Positions 43,737 through 51,951 of a DNA stretch of 60,443 bases are shown piece by piece; the first letter of the stretch is position 1, and the number at the start of each line of letters is the position of its first letter. Location of the stretch: assembly GCF_003570705.1 (NCBI RefSeq), contig NZ_QWVT01000022.1:1-60443 (forward strand), in the 5' to 3' direction. The translations under genes and the position numbers were made by a program. The notes under the pieces were generated by a model. That model saw only the letters and a list, made by a program, of their open reading frames with translations, was not told the origin of the DNA and made no database searches. This DNA comes from Mesobacillus zeae (GTDB lineage Bacteria > Bacillota > Bacilli > Bacillales > Cytobacillaceae).

Positions 43737-44561
43737 TTACTTCAGATAGTTTTTCAGCACATCTTCCGTTACTTTCCTGACAATGCTTTCAATCAATTGG
43801 TCGTCGACTTTCCTGCTTTGCTTGCCTCGGTCTCTAGAGTCGGCACTGCACCCGCCATCTGTACTCTCCAACCCACACTCACACTGCGGAATACCTCCTG
43901 TTTTGATGCCGAGGTTCTCCCTGATATTGATCAAGTCCGAGATTTGTGAACAATTTAATTCGTTGGCTTTGTTGATGATGTTATTCGAATACATCAGCAT
44001 CAATGCGTAGTGTTCCAAGGACTCCATGCGGTAGTAAGCTTGAATGAGGTCCTGCCCCCATGTCAGCGCTCCGTGATTGGCAAGCAGCACGGCATTGTAG
44101 CTCTTACAGTAAGGCGCAATTGAATCAGGCACTTCATTTGTCCCAGGAGTGGCATATGGCGCTACTGGCACCGTTCCCAGCAGGACGACCGCTTCTGGAG
44201 ACACCGGTTTTTCAAGGCCCATGCCCGCGATCGCAAAGGACGTTGCCACCGGCGGATGGGCATGGACCACAGCGTTTGCGTCAGGGTTTTCATTATATAC
44301 ACGCAAATGCATTTTCACTTCGGATGATGGCTTCAGCTTGCCTGAGAGCACTTTGCCCGACAAGTCCATCTTCACCATCATGTCAGGTGTCATGAACCCC
44401 TTGCTCACACCAGTCGGCGTTGTCCAGATGGCATTTGCTGCGACTTTGACAGAAATATTCCCATCATTTGCGGCAACAAAATTCTTGTTATATATTCTTC
44501 TGCCAATCTCACAAATTAGCTTTTTTGCTTCAAAATCTGATAAATATTTAGATGTTACCAT
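43737..44561 (-). CDS. class II (fuculose-phosphate-type) aldolase with C-terminal encapsulation peptide
   Basis: This 274-aa zinc aldolase would split a ketose-1-phosphate into DHAP and an aldehyde. Zinc ligands are in HAHPPVA and ANHGALTWG; the catalytic Glu is in SSEVKMH. After the 220-residue core comes a Cys cluster (CECGLESTDGGC, about 227-238), a polar linker, and a C-terminal amphipathic helix (DDQLIESIVRKVTEDVLKNYL) like a BMC encapsulation peptide. Start MVTSKYLSD lies eight bases after GGGAG. It is the first gene of the BMC operon. With the MtnK/MtnA-like genes it fits 5-deoxyribulose- or methylthioribulose-1-phosphate cleavage. Confidence 0.93.
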   Translation of the reverse strand: MVTSKYLSDFEAKKLICEIGRRIYNKNFVAANDGNISVKVAANAIWTTPTGVSKGFMTPDMMVKMDLSGKVLSGKLKPSSEVKMHLRVYNENPDANAVVHAHPPVATSFAIAGMGLEKPVSPEAVVLLGTVPVAPYATPGTNEVPDSIAPYCKSYNAVLLANHGALTWGQDLIQAYYRMESLEHYALMLMYSNNIINKANELNCSQISDLINIRENLGIKTGGIPQCECGLESTDGGCSADSRDRGKQSRKVDDQLIESIVRKVTEDVLKNYLK

Positions 44562-44583
44562 TTTTACAGCTCCCAACTTTTCT

Positions 44584-44609
44584 AAGAATCCTAAAAAGTA
44601 ATGATTCTT
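44584..44609. other. leader hairpin before the BMC operon
   Basis: The perfect 7-bp inverted repeat AAGAATC/GATTCTT lies 22 bases upstream of the aldolase start codon. It may influence translation; no U-run follows. Confidence 0.4.
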
Positions 44610-44635
44610 CGATAAACCCTATTTTATATACTATA

Positions 44636-44664
44636 ATTTTCTTACTTTATCTTTGTTTTGTCAA
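44636..44664 (-). promoter_or_regulatory. probable promoter of the BMC operon
   Basis: On the minus strand a perfect TTGACA (44659-44664), 17 bp, then GAAAAT (44636-44641) lie about 75 bases before the aldolase gene. Confidence 0.55.
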
Positions 44665-44719
44665 TATTCATTTGCGTTTATAGGGATATTCACCAATAAA
44701 AACAACAAAAACAGACATT

Positions 44720-44730
44720 AAACCAAATAA
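44720..44730 (+). promoter_or_regulatory. candidate DeoR operator motif, copy 1
   Basis: AAACCAAATAA lies between the divergent BMC operon and deoR. The same 11-mer occurs upstream of the ABC transporter operon at 51941-51951 (other strand). Confidence 0.4.
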
Positions 44731-44827
44731 TCAGCTTGCGTTAATATCATTAAAGCTCTATTATTTGCAGTATCACTTGTTAATCACCAAACAGTGCGGT
44801 TAACTGTATAAAACCAACAAAAAATGG

Positions 44828-44833
44828 TATAAT
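44828..44833 (+). promoter_or_regulatory. extended -10 promoter of the deoR gene
   Basis: TGGTATAAT gives a perfect -10 with a TGN extension, 35 bases before the start codon. The -35 is poor. Confidence 0.5.
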
Positions 44834-44867
44834 TCAAACTAAACCAATGCAAGTAAGGAGTATAGTC

Positions 44868-45629
44868 ATGCTGCATATTACAAGAAAGACAAAAATCAAA
44901 GAATTAATCATTGAAAAGAAGAGTGTAACGGTATCTGAACTAACAAAATTATTCAAGGTGACGGAAGAAACGATTCGTAGGGACTTAAAACAACTCGAAG
45001 ACGAAGGCTTCCTCACAAGGACTTACGGCGGCGCTTACATATCTGATGGCGTCCAAAATGATGTCGATATCAATCTCCGGGAATTTATCCACGTTGAAGG
45101 CAAAAAGAAAATTGCGTCAAAAGCGCTATCCTTCATTAAAAGCGGCGACTCCATCTTCCTTGATGCATCAACTACATCCATTGTGATCGCAAGCATGCTG
45201 ACAGACCAAAAACTTACGGTTGTCACCAATTCTGTCAAAGTGGTAACTACTCTCATGAACAATCAGAACATCAACCTCGTTGTCATCGGGGGCACACTAT
45301 CCAAGACATCCTTATCCAATCTTGGACGGACGGCTGAATCGAACCTGGAGCATTACTTTTTTGACAGTGCCTTCATATCATGTCGCTCTGTAAGCAGACA
45401 GCACGGCATTACAGACTCCAATGAGCAGCAGGCTGGCATCAGGAAAATCGCAGCGGATCATGCCAACAGAGTCCATTTGATTGCCGACTATACCAAATTT
45501 GATAAAACCTCGTTCGCTAGCATTTGCGGCTTTGAACAAATCAATACCATTATTGTTGATGAGAAACTCGAACCCGAATGGGCCAAGTTCCTTGAGGAAA
45601 AAGGCGTGGAGCTTGCTGAGTGTGAATAA
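44868..45629 (+). CDS. DeoR-family transcriptional regulator
   Basis: This 253-aa regulator has an N-terminal winged HTH (SVTVSELTKLFKVTEETIRRDLKQLEDEGFLTRTYGGA, the DeoR signature) and a C-terminal sugar-phosphate-sensing domain (DSIFLDASTTSIVIASML, VVTNSVKVVTTL). It is divergent from the BMC operon and convergent with the transporter/kinase/isomerase operon, so it probably controls both. The effector is likely a pathway sugar phosphate. AAGGAG precedes the ATG by seven bases. Confidence 0.93.
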   Translation: MLHITRKTKIKELIIEKKSVTVSELTKLFKVTEETIRRDLKQLEDEGFLTRTYGGAYISDGVQNDVDINLREFIHVEGKKKIASKALSFIKSGDSIFLDASTTSIVIASMLTDQKLTVVTNSVKVVTTLMNNQNINLVVIGGTLSKTSLSNLGRTAESNLEHYFFDSAFISCRSVSRQHGITDSNEQQAGIRKIAADHANRVHLIADYTKFDKTSFASICGFEQINTIIVDEKLEPEWAKFLEEKGVELAECE

Positions 45630-45691
45630 ATCGGGCTCCAATTATCACAGTTAAGGGAGTATCACCCGACTAAAACCGCATAGATTTTTAC

Positions 45692-45721
45692 AAAAAAAGC
45701 CGGTTATTCAGCCGGCTTTTT
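45692..45721. terminator. bidirectional terminator between deoR and the mtnA-like gene
   Basis: The stem AAAAAGCCGG/CCGGCTTTTT (45694-45703, 45712-45721) lies between convergent genes and gives a T-run in both directions. Confidence 0.9.
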
Positions 45722-45732
45722 CTTTTTCTTCA

Positions 45733-46794
45733 TTATTTGAACATTTTCGGAAGGCTCTCCGTGAACGGCGCGTAGGCAATTCCATTCTCGGTAACGATTC
45801 CTGCAATCAGCTTATGGTCGGTTACGTCAAAAGCCGGGTTGTATGTTTTCACATCTTTCGGACCCATTGGCTTTTCGTACCACTGTGTCGTGATTTCCTC
45901 CGACGGCCTCAATTCAATATGGATGTCTTCTCCTGTCTTACATTTTAAATCAACAGTCGAAAGCGGGGCACAAACATAGAAAGGCACACCATAATGCTTG
46001 GCAAGAATCGCCACACCAGAGGTGCCAATTTTGTTGGCAGTGTCCCCGTTAGCCGCAACCCTGTCGCATCCGACAAGGACAGCTTGGACTTTACCCTCTT
46101 TCATCACGATCGAAGCCATATTGTCACAGATCAAAGTGACATCGACACCTGCTTCCTGCAGCTCCCAGGCAGTCAGGCGCGCGCCTTGAAGGAGCGGCCT
46201 CGTTTCATCGGCAAACACTTTAAAATCATAGCCTTTTTCCTGGCCAAGATAAATCGGGGCAAGTGCAGTGCCATACTTAGCTGTAGCGATTGTACCAGCG
46301 TTACAGTGCGTCAGGATTCCCCAGCCTGGCTCCAGCAGGGAAAGAGCGTACTGGCCAATCGATTCGCAAACCTTTTCATCTTCGGCACGGATCAGTTCGG
46401 CTTCTTCTTTCAAGGCTAACTTTACTTCTCCGGCAGTTTTTCCTTCTTCCTTTTTAAAACGGGCATCCATCCTGTCCAGTGCCCAGAATAAATTCACTGC
46501 AGTCGGCCGTGAAGATGCGAGATATTCCTTCGCTTTTTTAAAATCTGCATACAGACTCTCATAAGCATCAGCTTCAGACTTCTTCGTACCAAGGTACACA
46601 CCGTACGCTGCCGCAATTCCAATGGCAGGGGCGCCGCGGACCTTTAACAAATAAATAGCATCCCATATGTCCTTTAATTCTTTTAACTCAAGAAACTTCT
46701 TCTCATTTGGCAGAAGTGTCTGGTCCAACAAGATCAACATATCTCTGTCGTCATCAAGCCTCACGGATTGAATGGCCTCTACTGGTTTTTCCAT
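45733..46794 (-). CDS. mtnA: MtnA-like 5-methylthioribose/5-deoxyribose-1-phosphate isomerase
   Basis: This 353-aa aldose-ketose isomerase is related to MtnA and eIF2B. The catalytic Cys lies in ILTHCNAGTIATAKYG and the Asp in VLVGCDRVAANGDTANKIGT. It converts a 5-substituted ribose-1-phosphate to the ribulose-1-phosphate. It follows the kinase gene by 12 bases in an operon with a sugar transporter and beside a BMC aldolase, and no methionine-salvage genes (mtnB, mtnD, mtnW, mtnX) are near. A catabolic DrdI-type role is therefore likelier than methionine salvage. Confidence 0.92.
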   Translation of the reverse strand: MEKPVEAIQSVRLDDDRDMLILLDQTLLPNEKKFLELKELKDIWDAIYLLKVRGAPAIGIAAAYGVYLGTKKSEADAYESLYADFKKAKEYLASSRPTAVNLFWALDRMDARFKKEEGKTAGEVKLALKEEAELIRAEDEKVCESIGQYALSLLEPGWGILTHCNAGTIATAKYGTALAPIYLGQEKGYDFKVFADETRPLLQGARLTAWELQEAGVDVTLICDNMASIVMKEGKVQAVLVGCDRVAANGDTANKIGTSGVAILAKHYGVPFYVCAPLSTVDLKCKTGEDIHIELRPSEEITTQWYEKPMGPKDVKTYNPAFDVTDHKLIAGIVTENGIAYAPFTESLPKMFK

Positions 46795-46806
46795 TTGACT
46801 TTCCTC

Positions 46807-48033
46807 CTAGAAGTTCTCGACTGTTTCTTTTATAATGCGGGCAAAATCTGCGCCTTCCATTAAAGAATCTCTTTCCATGATAAATCTCTTTCCGACTGTC
46901 AGGCAAACCTTCTCGGCTGCCGCCCGTTTTTTTCCATCCTTGATAGTAGTGATATCTTTGACATGGGCGATCCCGATAATCCGGCGGCACAGCTCCAGGC
47001 CGGCAACTGCCGATGTATCTTTAAGCACATTCGCCAAATAATGCTCCTTGAAGCCTTCATAACCCGCGGTACGTTCAGTGGCTTTTTCTTCCCACACTTT
47101 GATGAACTTCACTTTGAAAAGATCTATGATATCAAGGATTGTATTTTGCAGGTACTCAACCTGTTCATCCCTTGCATCACCATCCTCCATCGTGAACTTT
47201 GCATTGACGAGTGCAAAGGTTAGGTTAGCGATGACATTTCCGACGTCATAGCCCGCAGGACCGTAAAAAGCAAACTCGGGATCGATAATCTTTGTGGAGT
47301 CTTCTTTAATGAAAACAGATCCTGTATGCAAGTCACCGTGAAGTAGAGACTGTGCGTTTGTCATAAACTCCTGCTTAAGCTTAGCAGTTTCAAGAAGCAG
47401 CTCTTTGTCGCTCCAGATGTTTTCTACGACAAACGCCCTAGTTGCAGGGAAAATATCATTTCGCTCGCAATCAAAGAACGGCTCCGTATAGACGAGATCC
47501 TCTGTAATTTCGCACAATTCTGGATTGATGAACCTCTTCACAAGCTCTTTCTTTTCTTTATGTTCCATGACAACATCGGTCGTCAGGAGAAGCGTATTCA
47601 CCATATATGTAGTGATATGGTCGGCAAACAAAGGGAATTTTTTATATTTCAGCAATGCTGTCCGCATGATTTCATGATCTGATAGGTCTTCCATTACGCA
47701 GCAGTTCATGATTGGATCGTACCCGTACATAACAGGGACAAATCCAGGAGCCAGTTTGTATTGGAGGTCCAGGATCTCACTCTCGATCCGGTTGCGGTCA
47801 GGAGAAAGTTTGAACTCATCCGAAATCCTGGCAACAGGGCCGGCCTGCTTGATGATTACAGACTTGCCGGAAAGCTCATCCACTACTTTGAACACAAAGT
47901 TCAAATTGCCATCGCCAATTTCTTTGCAAGTCAGCTCAGCAGATTGGTCAAATATGCCCAATCTTGTCTTTGCATACTCGACAGCATCCGCTTCTGTCAT
48001 CGTGAAATATTCCGCAGTGAAAACTGTTTCCAT
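46807..48033 (-). CDS. mtnK: MtnK-like 5-methylthioribose/5-deoxyribose kinase
   Basis: This 408-aa kinase of the methylthioribose kinase family (APH/ChoK fold) phosphorylates the anomeric hydroxyl of a 5-modified ribose. Key motifs are GDGNLNFVFKV (nucleotide loop), VIIKQAG (ATP lysine), SLLHGDLHTGSVF (catalytic loop) and IIDPEFAFYGP (metal site). It lies between the ABC permease and isomerase genes, tying uptake to phosphorylation. The sugar specificity (methylthioribose versus 5-deoxyribose) cannot be read from sequence. Confidence 0.93.
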   Translation of the reverse strand: METVFTAEYFTMTEADAVEYAKTRLGIFDQSAELTCKEIGDGNLNFVFKVVDELSGKSVIIKQAGPVARISDEFKLSPDRNRIESEILDLQYKLAPGFVPVMYGYDPIMNCCVMEDLSDHEIMRTALLKYKKFPLFADHITTYMVNTLLLTTDVVMEHKEKKELVKRFINPELCEITEDLVYTEPFFDCERNDIFPATRAFVVENIWSDKELLLETAKLKQEFMTNAQSLLHGDLHTGSVFIKEDSTKIIDPEFAFYGPAGYDVGNVIANLTFALVNAKFTMEDGDARDEQVEYLQNTILDIIDLFKVKFIKVWEEKATERTAGYEGFKEHYLANVLKDTSAVAGLELCRRIIGIAHVKDITTIKDGKKRAAAEKVCLTVGKRFIMERDSLMEGADFARIIKETVENF

Positions 48034-48047
48034 TGTAATCCCCCACT

Positions 48048-49049
48048 TTACTTTTGTTTGTAATAAGTAAGCGCCAAGGCAAATGCCAGTACGGTTCCCT
48101 TTACAATATCCATTGCATAGTAAGGAACAGACATCATAACAAGACCATTTGCCAAAATACCGATCAACACTGCTCCGACAAACGTTCCAAATGCATTCGG
48201 CTTTCCAGCACCAAGAACAGAGAAACCGATAAAAGCAGCAGCAACAGAATCCATAAGGTATGGAGCCCCAGCATTGATTTCCGCTGTCATAACACGGGAA
48301 GCAAGCACAATCCCGCCGATTGAAGCAAATGTAGCTGAAATCATGTAGGCTGCAATTTTATATTTATTGACCGGAATTCCCGAAATCCGTGCTGCTTCTT
48401 TGTTTCCGCCGATGACGTACATATACCTACCGTGCTTTGTATACGTCAGAAGAATATGTACCAGAATGACAACGACAATCATGATCAGGATAATCCATGG
48501 TACCTGTCCGATTTTCGCAAAGAATGGACTGATTTTCCCTTCGGAAAAAGTGCCATCAGGCATAACCATATTTTGCGAAACGGTTGCACCCTTTGTATAG
48601 GTAAGTGCAATTCCCTGGATGATGAACATGGTCGCAAGCGTCATCAGCATGTCGGGAATTCTCATTTTCACTATCATGAAAGAGTTCAGCGCCCCAACAA
48701 GCAAAGATGCTGCAACGGCTGATAGAATAGCCACCAATGTATTTTGCGAGAACCAGACAAACATGGAAATTACAATGGCATTTGACAGGGAAGCCACAGA
48801 GCCTACCGACAAGTCAAAGCCATCGACTGTCAATGAAATGGTGATTCCAATCGCAATAATCGTGACGATGGATATTGACCGCAAAATGTTGACGATGTTG
48901 CCGCCTTCAATGAAGCTCGGATTGGTCATCGCAAATACTGCAACCAATACGAAAATAGTGATGATCGTCCCATACTTATACAGAAAATCGAACAAATCGA
49001 ATGCTTTCCGAACTGGCTGTTTAGATGGAACAGGAACTGGTTCGCTCAT
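48048..49049 (-). CDS. sugar ABC transporter permease (RbsC-like)
   Basis: This 333-aa inner-membrane permease of the ribose/xylose class (CUT2) has about nine to ten helices. The family block DGFDLSVGSVASLSNAIV and the cytoplasmic EAARISGIPVNKYKIAAYMISATFASIGGIVLASR coupling loop are clear. It is preceded by the ATPase gene with one base between. Confidence 0.95.
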   Translation of the reverse strand: MSEPVPVPSKQPVRKAFDLFDFLYKYGTIITIFVLVAVFAMTNPSFIEGGNIVNILRSISIVTIIAIGITISLTVDGFDLSVGSVASLSNAIVISMFVWFSQNTLVAILSAVAASLLVGALNSFMIVKMRIPDMLMTLATMFIIQGIALTYTKGATVSQNMVMPDGTFSEGKISPFFAKIGQVPWIILIMIVVVILVHILLTYTKHGRYMYVIGGNKEAARISGIPVNKYKIAAYMISATFASIGGIVLASRVMTAEINAGAPYLMDSVAAAFIGFSVLGAGKPNAFGTFVGAVLIGILANGLVMMSVPYYAMDIVKGTVLAFALALTYYKQK

Positions 49050-49050
49050 C

Positions 49051-50556
49051 TCACTTGCCTCCTGTTGAGTAGAATAGTAGCTCTTCTTCGTCCGTTGATG
49101 GTGTCACGAACTCCTTCGTGATCTCGCCGTCATAGACAACATAGACACGGTCTGTAATCCCGATAATTTCAGAAAGCTCACATGATGCATAGATGATTGC
49201 TTTCCCTCTTTGCGCAAGCTTGGAAATCAGCTCAAAAATGTCTTTCTTGGCCCCGACATCGACGCCCTTTGTCGGTTCGTCAAAAATATAAACATCCGCG
49301 TCAGCAAGCAGCCATTTCCCAATCGCGACCTTCTGCTGGTTTCCTCCAGAAAGGTTTTGGACCCTTGTTTCTTCAGACGGGGTTTTGATTCCAAGGCTTC
49401 CGATCATTTCCCTCGCTTTTGCTTTTTCAGCCTTGTTATTAAGGAAGCTGAAAACGCTTGCGAACTGCTTTAAGTTTGCCGCACTCAAGTTACTGAAAAC
49501 TGGTTCGGTTACAAGAATACCTTCTTTCCGCCTCTCTTCAGGAACAAGTGCAATCCCTTGCTTCACAGCCTGATGCGGATTATTGACTTTAACGGTTTTT
49601 CCCTTCAGGACGATTTCTCCTGACGTTTTTTTGCTTGCCCCGAAAAGCGCTTTGCAAAGTTCCGTTTTTCCCGCTCCAACAAGTCCAGCGATTCCAATTA
49701 CTTCCCCTGCTTTCACATGCATGGAGACATTCTTGATTTTTTCAGTGTCATGAAGGTTGTTGACCTCAAGAATGGTTTCTCCAATCTCTACATTATGCTT
49801 AGGGAACTGGTCTTCAAGCTTCTGCCCGAGCATACGTTCAATCACTCTGTTTGTGGAAGTCTCGGCAATTTTTTCTTTTACCACGAATTGGCCATTCCGC
49901 ATTACCGTTATGTCATCACAAATGTCAAACAGCTCAGGCAATCGGTGTGAAATAAAAATGATCCCGACATTTTTTTCCTTGAGACTCCTGACAATCCGGA
50001 ATAGCTCATTCGTCTCGGAATGGCTTAAAGGCGCTGTTGGCTCATCAAGAATAAGAAACTTGCATTCTTTTAATATAGCTCTGGCGATCAGCACCATTTG
50101 CTTTTCAGCCAGCGTCAGCTCACTGACCAGTCTTTTGGAGGAAACATTGACATTCATGCTGTCCAGAACTTCAGTGGCTTTACGGTGGATTTCCTTCCAG
50201 TTGACAATCTGCTTCCTGCCCATATCATTCACTGTTTCATTCAGGAGAATGTTTTCACCAACTGTCAGATATGGAATTAAAGCAGTGTCCACTTCCTGAT
50301 AAACAATCTGGATTCCGTGTTTTTGCGCATCTTTTGGAGACCGTATCACAATCTGCTCTCCATCAAGGAAAATGTCTCCCGTATAGTGGTTATAGGCGCC
50401 CGAAAGGACTTTCATTAAAGTCGATTTTCCGGCACCATTCGCGCCAATCAGCGCATGCGTGGTGCCTGTCTCCGTTGAAAAGCTCACTTCATCAAGGGCC
50501 TTTACACCAGGAAACTCGATTGTGATGTTCTTCATTTCCAGCAACCTTTTGGTCAC
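49051..50556 (-). CDS. sugar ABC transporter ATPase (RbsA-like, two NBDs)
   Basis: This 501-aa CUT2 ATPase has two fused nucleotide-binding domains. The first has Walker A GANGAGKST, the signature-region LTLAEKQMVLIARAIL and Walker B FLILDEP. The second has the degenerate GLVGAGKTE typical of RbsA C-terminal domains, LSGGNQQKV and VYIFDEPTKGVD. One ATPase of this type serves both permease subunits. Confidence 0.95.
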   Translation of the reverse strand: MTKRLLEMKNITIEFPGVKALDEVSFSTETGTTHALIGANGAGKSTLMKVLSGAYNHYTGDIFLDGEQIVIRSPKDAQKHGIQIVYQEVDTALIPYLTVGENILLNETVNDMGRKQIVNWKEIHRKATEVLDSMNVNVSSKRLVSELTLAEKQMVLIARAILKECKFLILDEPTAPLSHSETNELFRIVRSLKEKNVGIIFISHRLPELFDICDDITVMRNGQFVVKEKIAETSTNRVIERMLGQKLEDQFPKHNVEIGETILEVNNLHDTEKIKNVSMHVKAGEVIGIAGLVGAGKTELCKALFGASKKTSGEIVLKGKTVKVNNPHQAVKQGIALVPEERRKEGILVTEPVFSNLSAANLKQFASVFSFLNNKAEKAKAREMIGSLGIKTPSEETRVQNLSGGNQQKVAIGKWLLADADVYIFDEPTKGVDVGAKKDIFELISKLAQRGKAIIYASCELSEIIGITDRVYVVYDGEITKEFVTPSTDEEELLFYSTGGK

Positions 50557-50591
50557 AACTTTTCCCCACCTTCAGGCAATGGTGATCGCCG

Positions 50592-50626
50592 AGGGGAGCG
50601 AACACTTTTCGGTGTTTGCCGCCCCT
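50592..50626 (-). other. intercistronic hairpin after the solute-binding protein gene
   Basis: Nested arms AGGGG/CCCCT and AACAC/GTGTT form a stable bulged stem without a U-run. Such hairpins often protect the 3' end of highly expressed binding-protein mRNA and lower expression of the downstream genes. Confidence 0.5.
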
Positions 50627-50648
50627 GGTGATCCGGCCAGCTATAATC

Positions 50649-51770
50649 TTATTTTTTATAATGATCTTTCAGTGTTTTCATCCAATCTTCCATAAAGGCA
50701 TCGGATTTACCCCATCCATCAATGACGCCGCCAAGCTTTTGCATATTCATAGAATCATTAGTGGATTGAAGAGCCTTTTGGTCAATAAGTGAGGCTTCAA
50801 GGTCATAAGTCTGCGGAGTTTCTTCTTCAGCAAGCTTCTTCGCCAAAATTCTCATATTGACTTCGCCAATCAGTTTAGGGTCAACTGCAGCAGTATATTT
50901 CCAAGGGCTTGATTTTTCCTGCATCAATTGAAGGTCGGCATTGGATACATCAATTCCGTATATCTTGATCTCATCCCTGCCAGCTTCTTTAATAGCACGG
51001 GCAGCTCCAATGGCAAATGCATCCCATGTTGCAAAAATGGCATCGATGCTTCCTTTTTTATGTTTATTCAGCATCGCAGCAACAGCGTTTTGAGTTTGGA
51101 CAGAAGTGTCGGAAGCGGCAACGCCAAATCTTTCAACTTCTTTTAACCCTGGGTTTTCTTTAAGGACATCTTTATAGACATTGTTCCTTCTGACCATCGG
51201 CGGGAATCCGTCTACCCATAGATAAACGATATTGCCTTTCCCTTTTGTTTCTTTTACCAGTTGGTCCAATGCTAGTTTTGCAAGAGCTTCGTCATCCTGG
51301 GAAGTCAATGTTACGCCTTCCACATTTTTCAGATCGCCGTTTGAGTCAAATGTCACGACGCTTTTTCCTGCATCTCTTAATTTCTTAACATCTTCTACTG
51401 TTGCAGCATCATCTCCGTGGGAAATGATGAATCCATCATAGTCTTCCTGAAGCCCTTGAGCGATTGCATCATGGAACTTCGCTGTATCTCCATTTGCAGT
51501 GAAAACATCAACCTTGAAGCCCATTGCTTCTCCTTCAGACTTAGCGCCTGCCAGGAACTGGGCAGTGTGGTCATCCCCGCCGATTTTCCTGATGACTTTG
51601 ATTTTCATGTCATTTCCTTTAGAAAATTTGTCAGGAACATCTTTCAGGGAAACATTTGATTTTTCTTTTGCCGGCTCTGATGATGAGCCTCCCGATGTAC
51701 AGCCCGTCAATAACAGGGTCATCGCAACGAATGAAACAGCAGCACTTTTGAAAATGTTTCTTTTTCTCAT
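50649..51770 (-). CDS. sugar ABC transporter substrate-binding lipoprotein (RbsB-like)
   Basis: This 373-aa lipoprotein has a signal peptide with lipobox LLTGC and a periplasmic-binding-protein type 1 fold of the ribose class (IKVIRKIGGDDHTAQFLAGAKSEGEAMGFKVDVF; GFIISHGDDAATVEDVKKLRDAGKSVVTFDSN). It is first in the operon with permease, ATPase, kinase and isomerase. The likely ligand is a free 5-modified ribose. Confidence 0.94.
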   Translation of the reverse strand: MRKRNIFKSAAVSFVAMTLLLTGCTSGGSSSEPAKEKSNVSLKDVPDKFSKGNDMKIKVIRKIGGDDHTAQFLAGAKSEGEAMGFKVDVFTANGDTAKFHDAIAQGLQEDYDGFIISHGDDAATVEDVKKLRDAGKSVVTFDSNGDLKNVEGVTLTSQDDEALAKLALDQLVKETKGKGNIVYLWVDGFPPMVRRNNVYKDVLKENPGLKEVERFGVAASDTSVQTQNAVAAMLNKHKKGSIDAIFATWDAFAIGAARAIKEAGRDEIKIYGIDVSNADLQLMQEKSSPWKYTAAVDPKLIGEVNMRILAKKLAEEETPQTYDLEASLIDQKALQSTNDSMNMQKLGGVIDGWGKSDAFMEDWMKTLKDHYKK

Positions 51771-51814
51771 CTTTTTTCCCCCTGGGTTTTTTATAGATTC
51801 AAGTCTATCGGGCA

Positions 51815-51830
51815 GTCACAAAAGTGTGAC
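51815..51830. other. palindrome in the transporter operon leader
   Basis: GTCACA-AAAG-TGTGAC is a perfect inverted repeat between the cre site and the start codon. It could be a leader hairpin or a second operator. Confidence 0.4.
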
Positions 51831-51857
51831 AATATCCTCAGATTAGACGAACCACCA

Positions 51858-51873
51858 AATAAAGCGCTTTCAC
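51858..51873 (-). promoter_or_regulatory. cre site (CcpA)
   Basis: The minus strand reads GTGAAAGCGCTTTATT, a close match to the catabolite-response element. It lies just downstream of the likely transcription start, so CcpA would block the operon when preferred sugars are present. Confidence 0.7.
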
Positions 51874-51886
51874 TTTAGTTGATTAA

Positions 51887-51916
51887 ATTTTACCATGCAA
51901 CACTTCTTTTATACAA
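51887..51916 (-). promoter_or_regulatory. promoter of the ABC transporter-kinase-isomerase operon
   Basis: On the minus strand TTGTAT (51911-51916), 18 bp, then TAAAAT (51887-51892) with a TGG extended -10. The cre site follows. Confidence 0.55.
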
Positions 51917-51940
51917 TATTATTTTTGAATTGTTAATAAT

Positions 51941-51951
51941 TTATTTGGTTT
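51941..51951 (-). promoter_or_regulatory. candidate DeoR operator motif, copy 2
   Basis: The minus strand reads AAACCAAATAA, identical to 44720-44730. It lies 25 bases upstream of the -35 element. The surrounding 51850-52100 stretch is AT-rich and contains no gene. Confidence 0.4.

Noticed and set aside
35869-44561. Ethanolamine or propanediol utilisation BMC
   Set aside because: No B12-dependent lyase or dehydratase (EutBC, PduCDE, GrpU) is present; the signature enzyme is a class II aldolase. The nearby cobalamin operon is therefore not direct evidence of a B12-dependent BMC enzyme.
45733-48033. Methionine salvage pathway (mtnK-mtnA) as the main role
   Set aside because: None of mtnB, mtnD, mtnW/mtnX or mtnN genes is present, while a ribose-type transporter, DeoR regulator and a BMC aldolase are. 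A catabolic shunt fits better, although methylthioribose remains a possible substrate.
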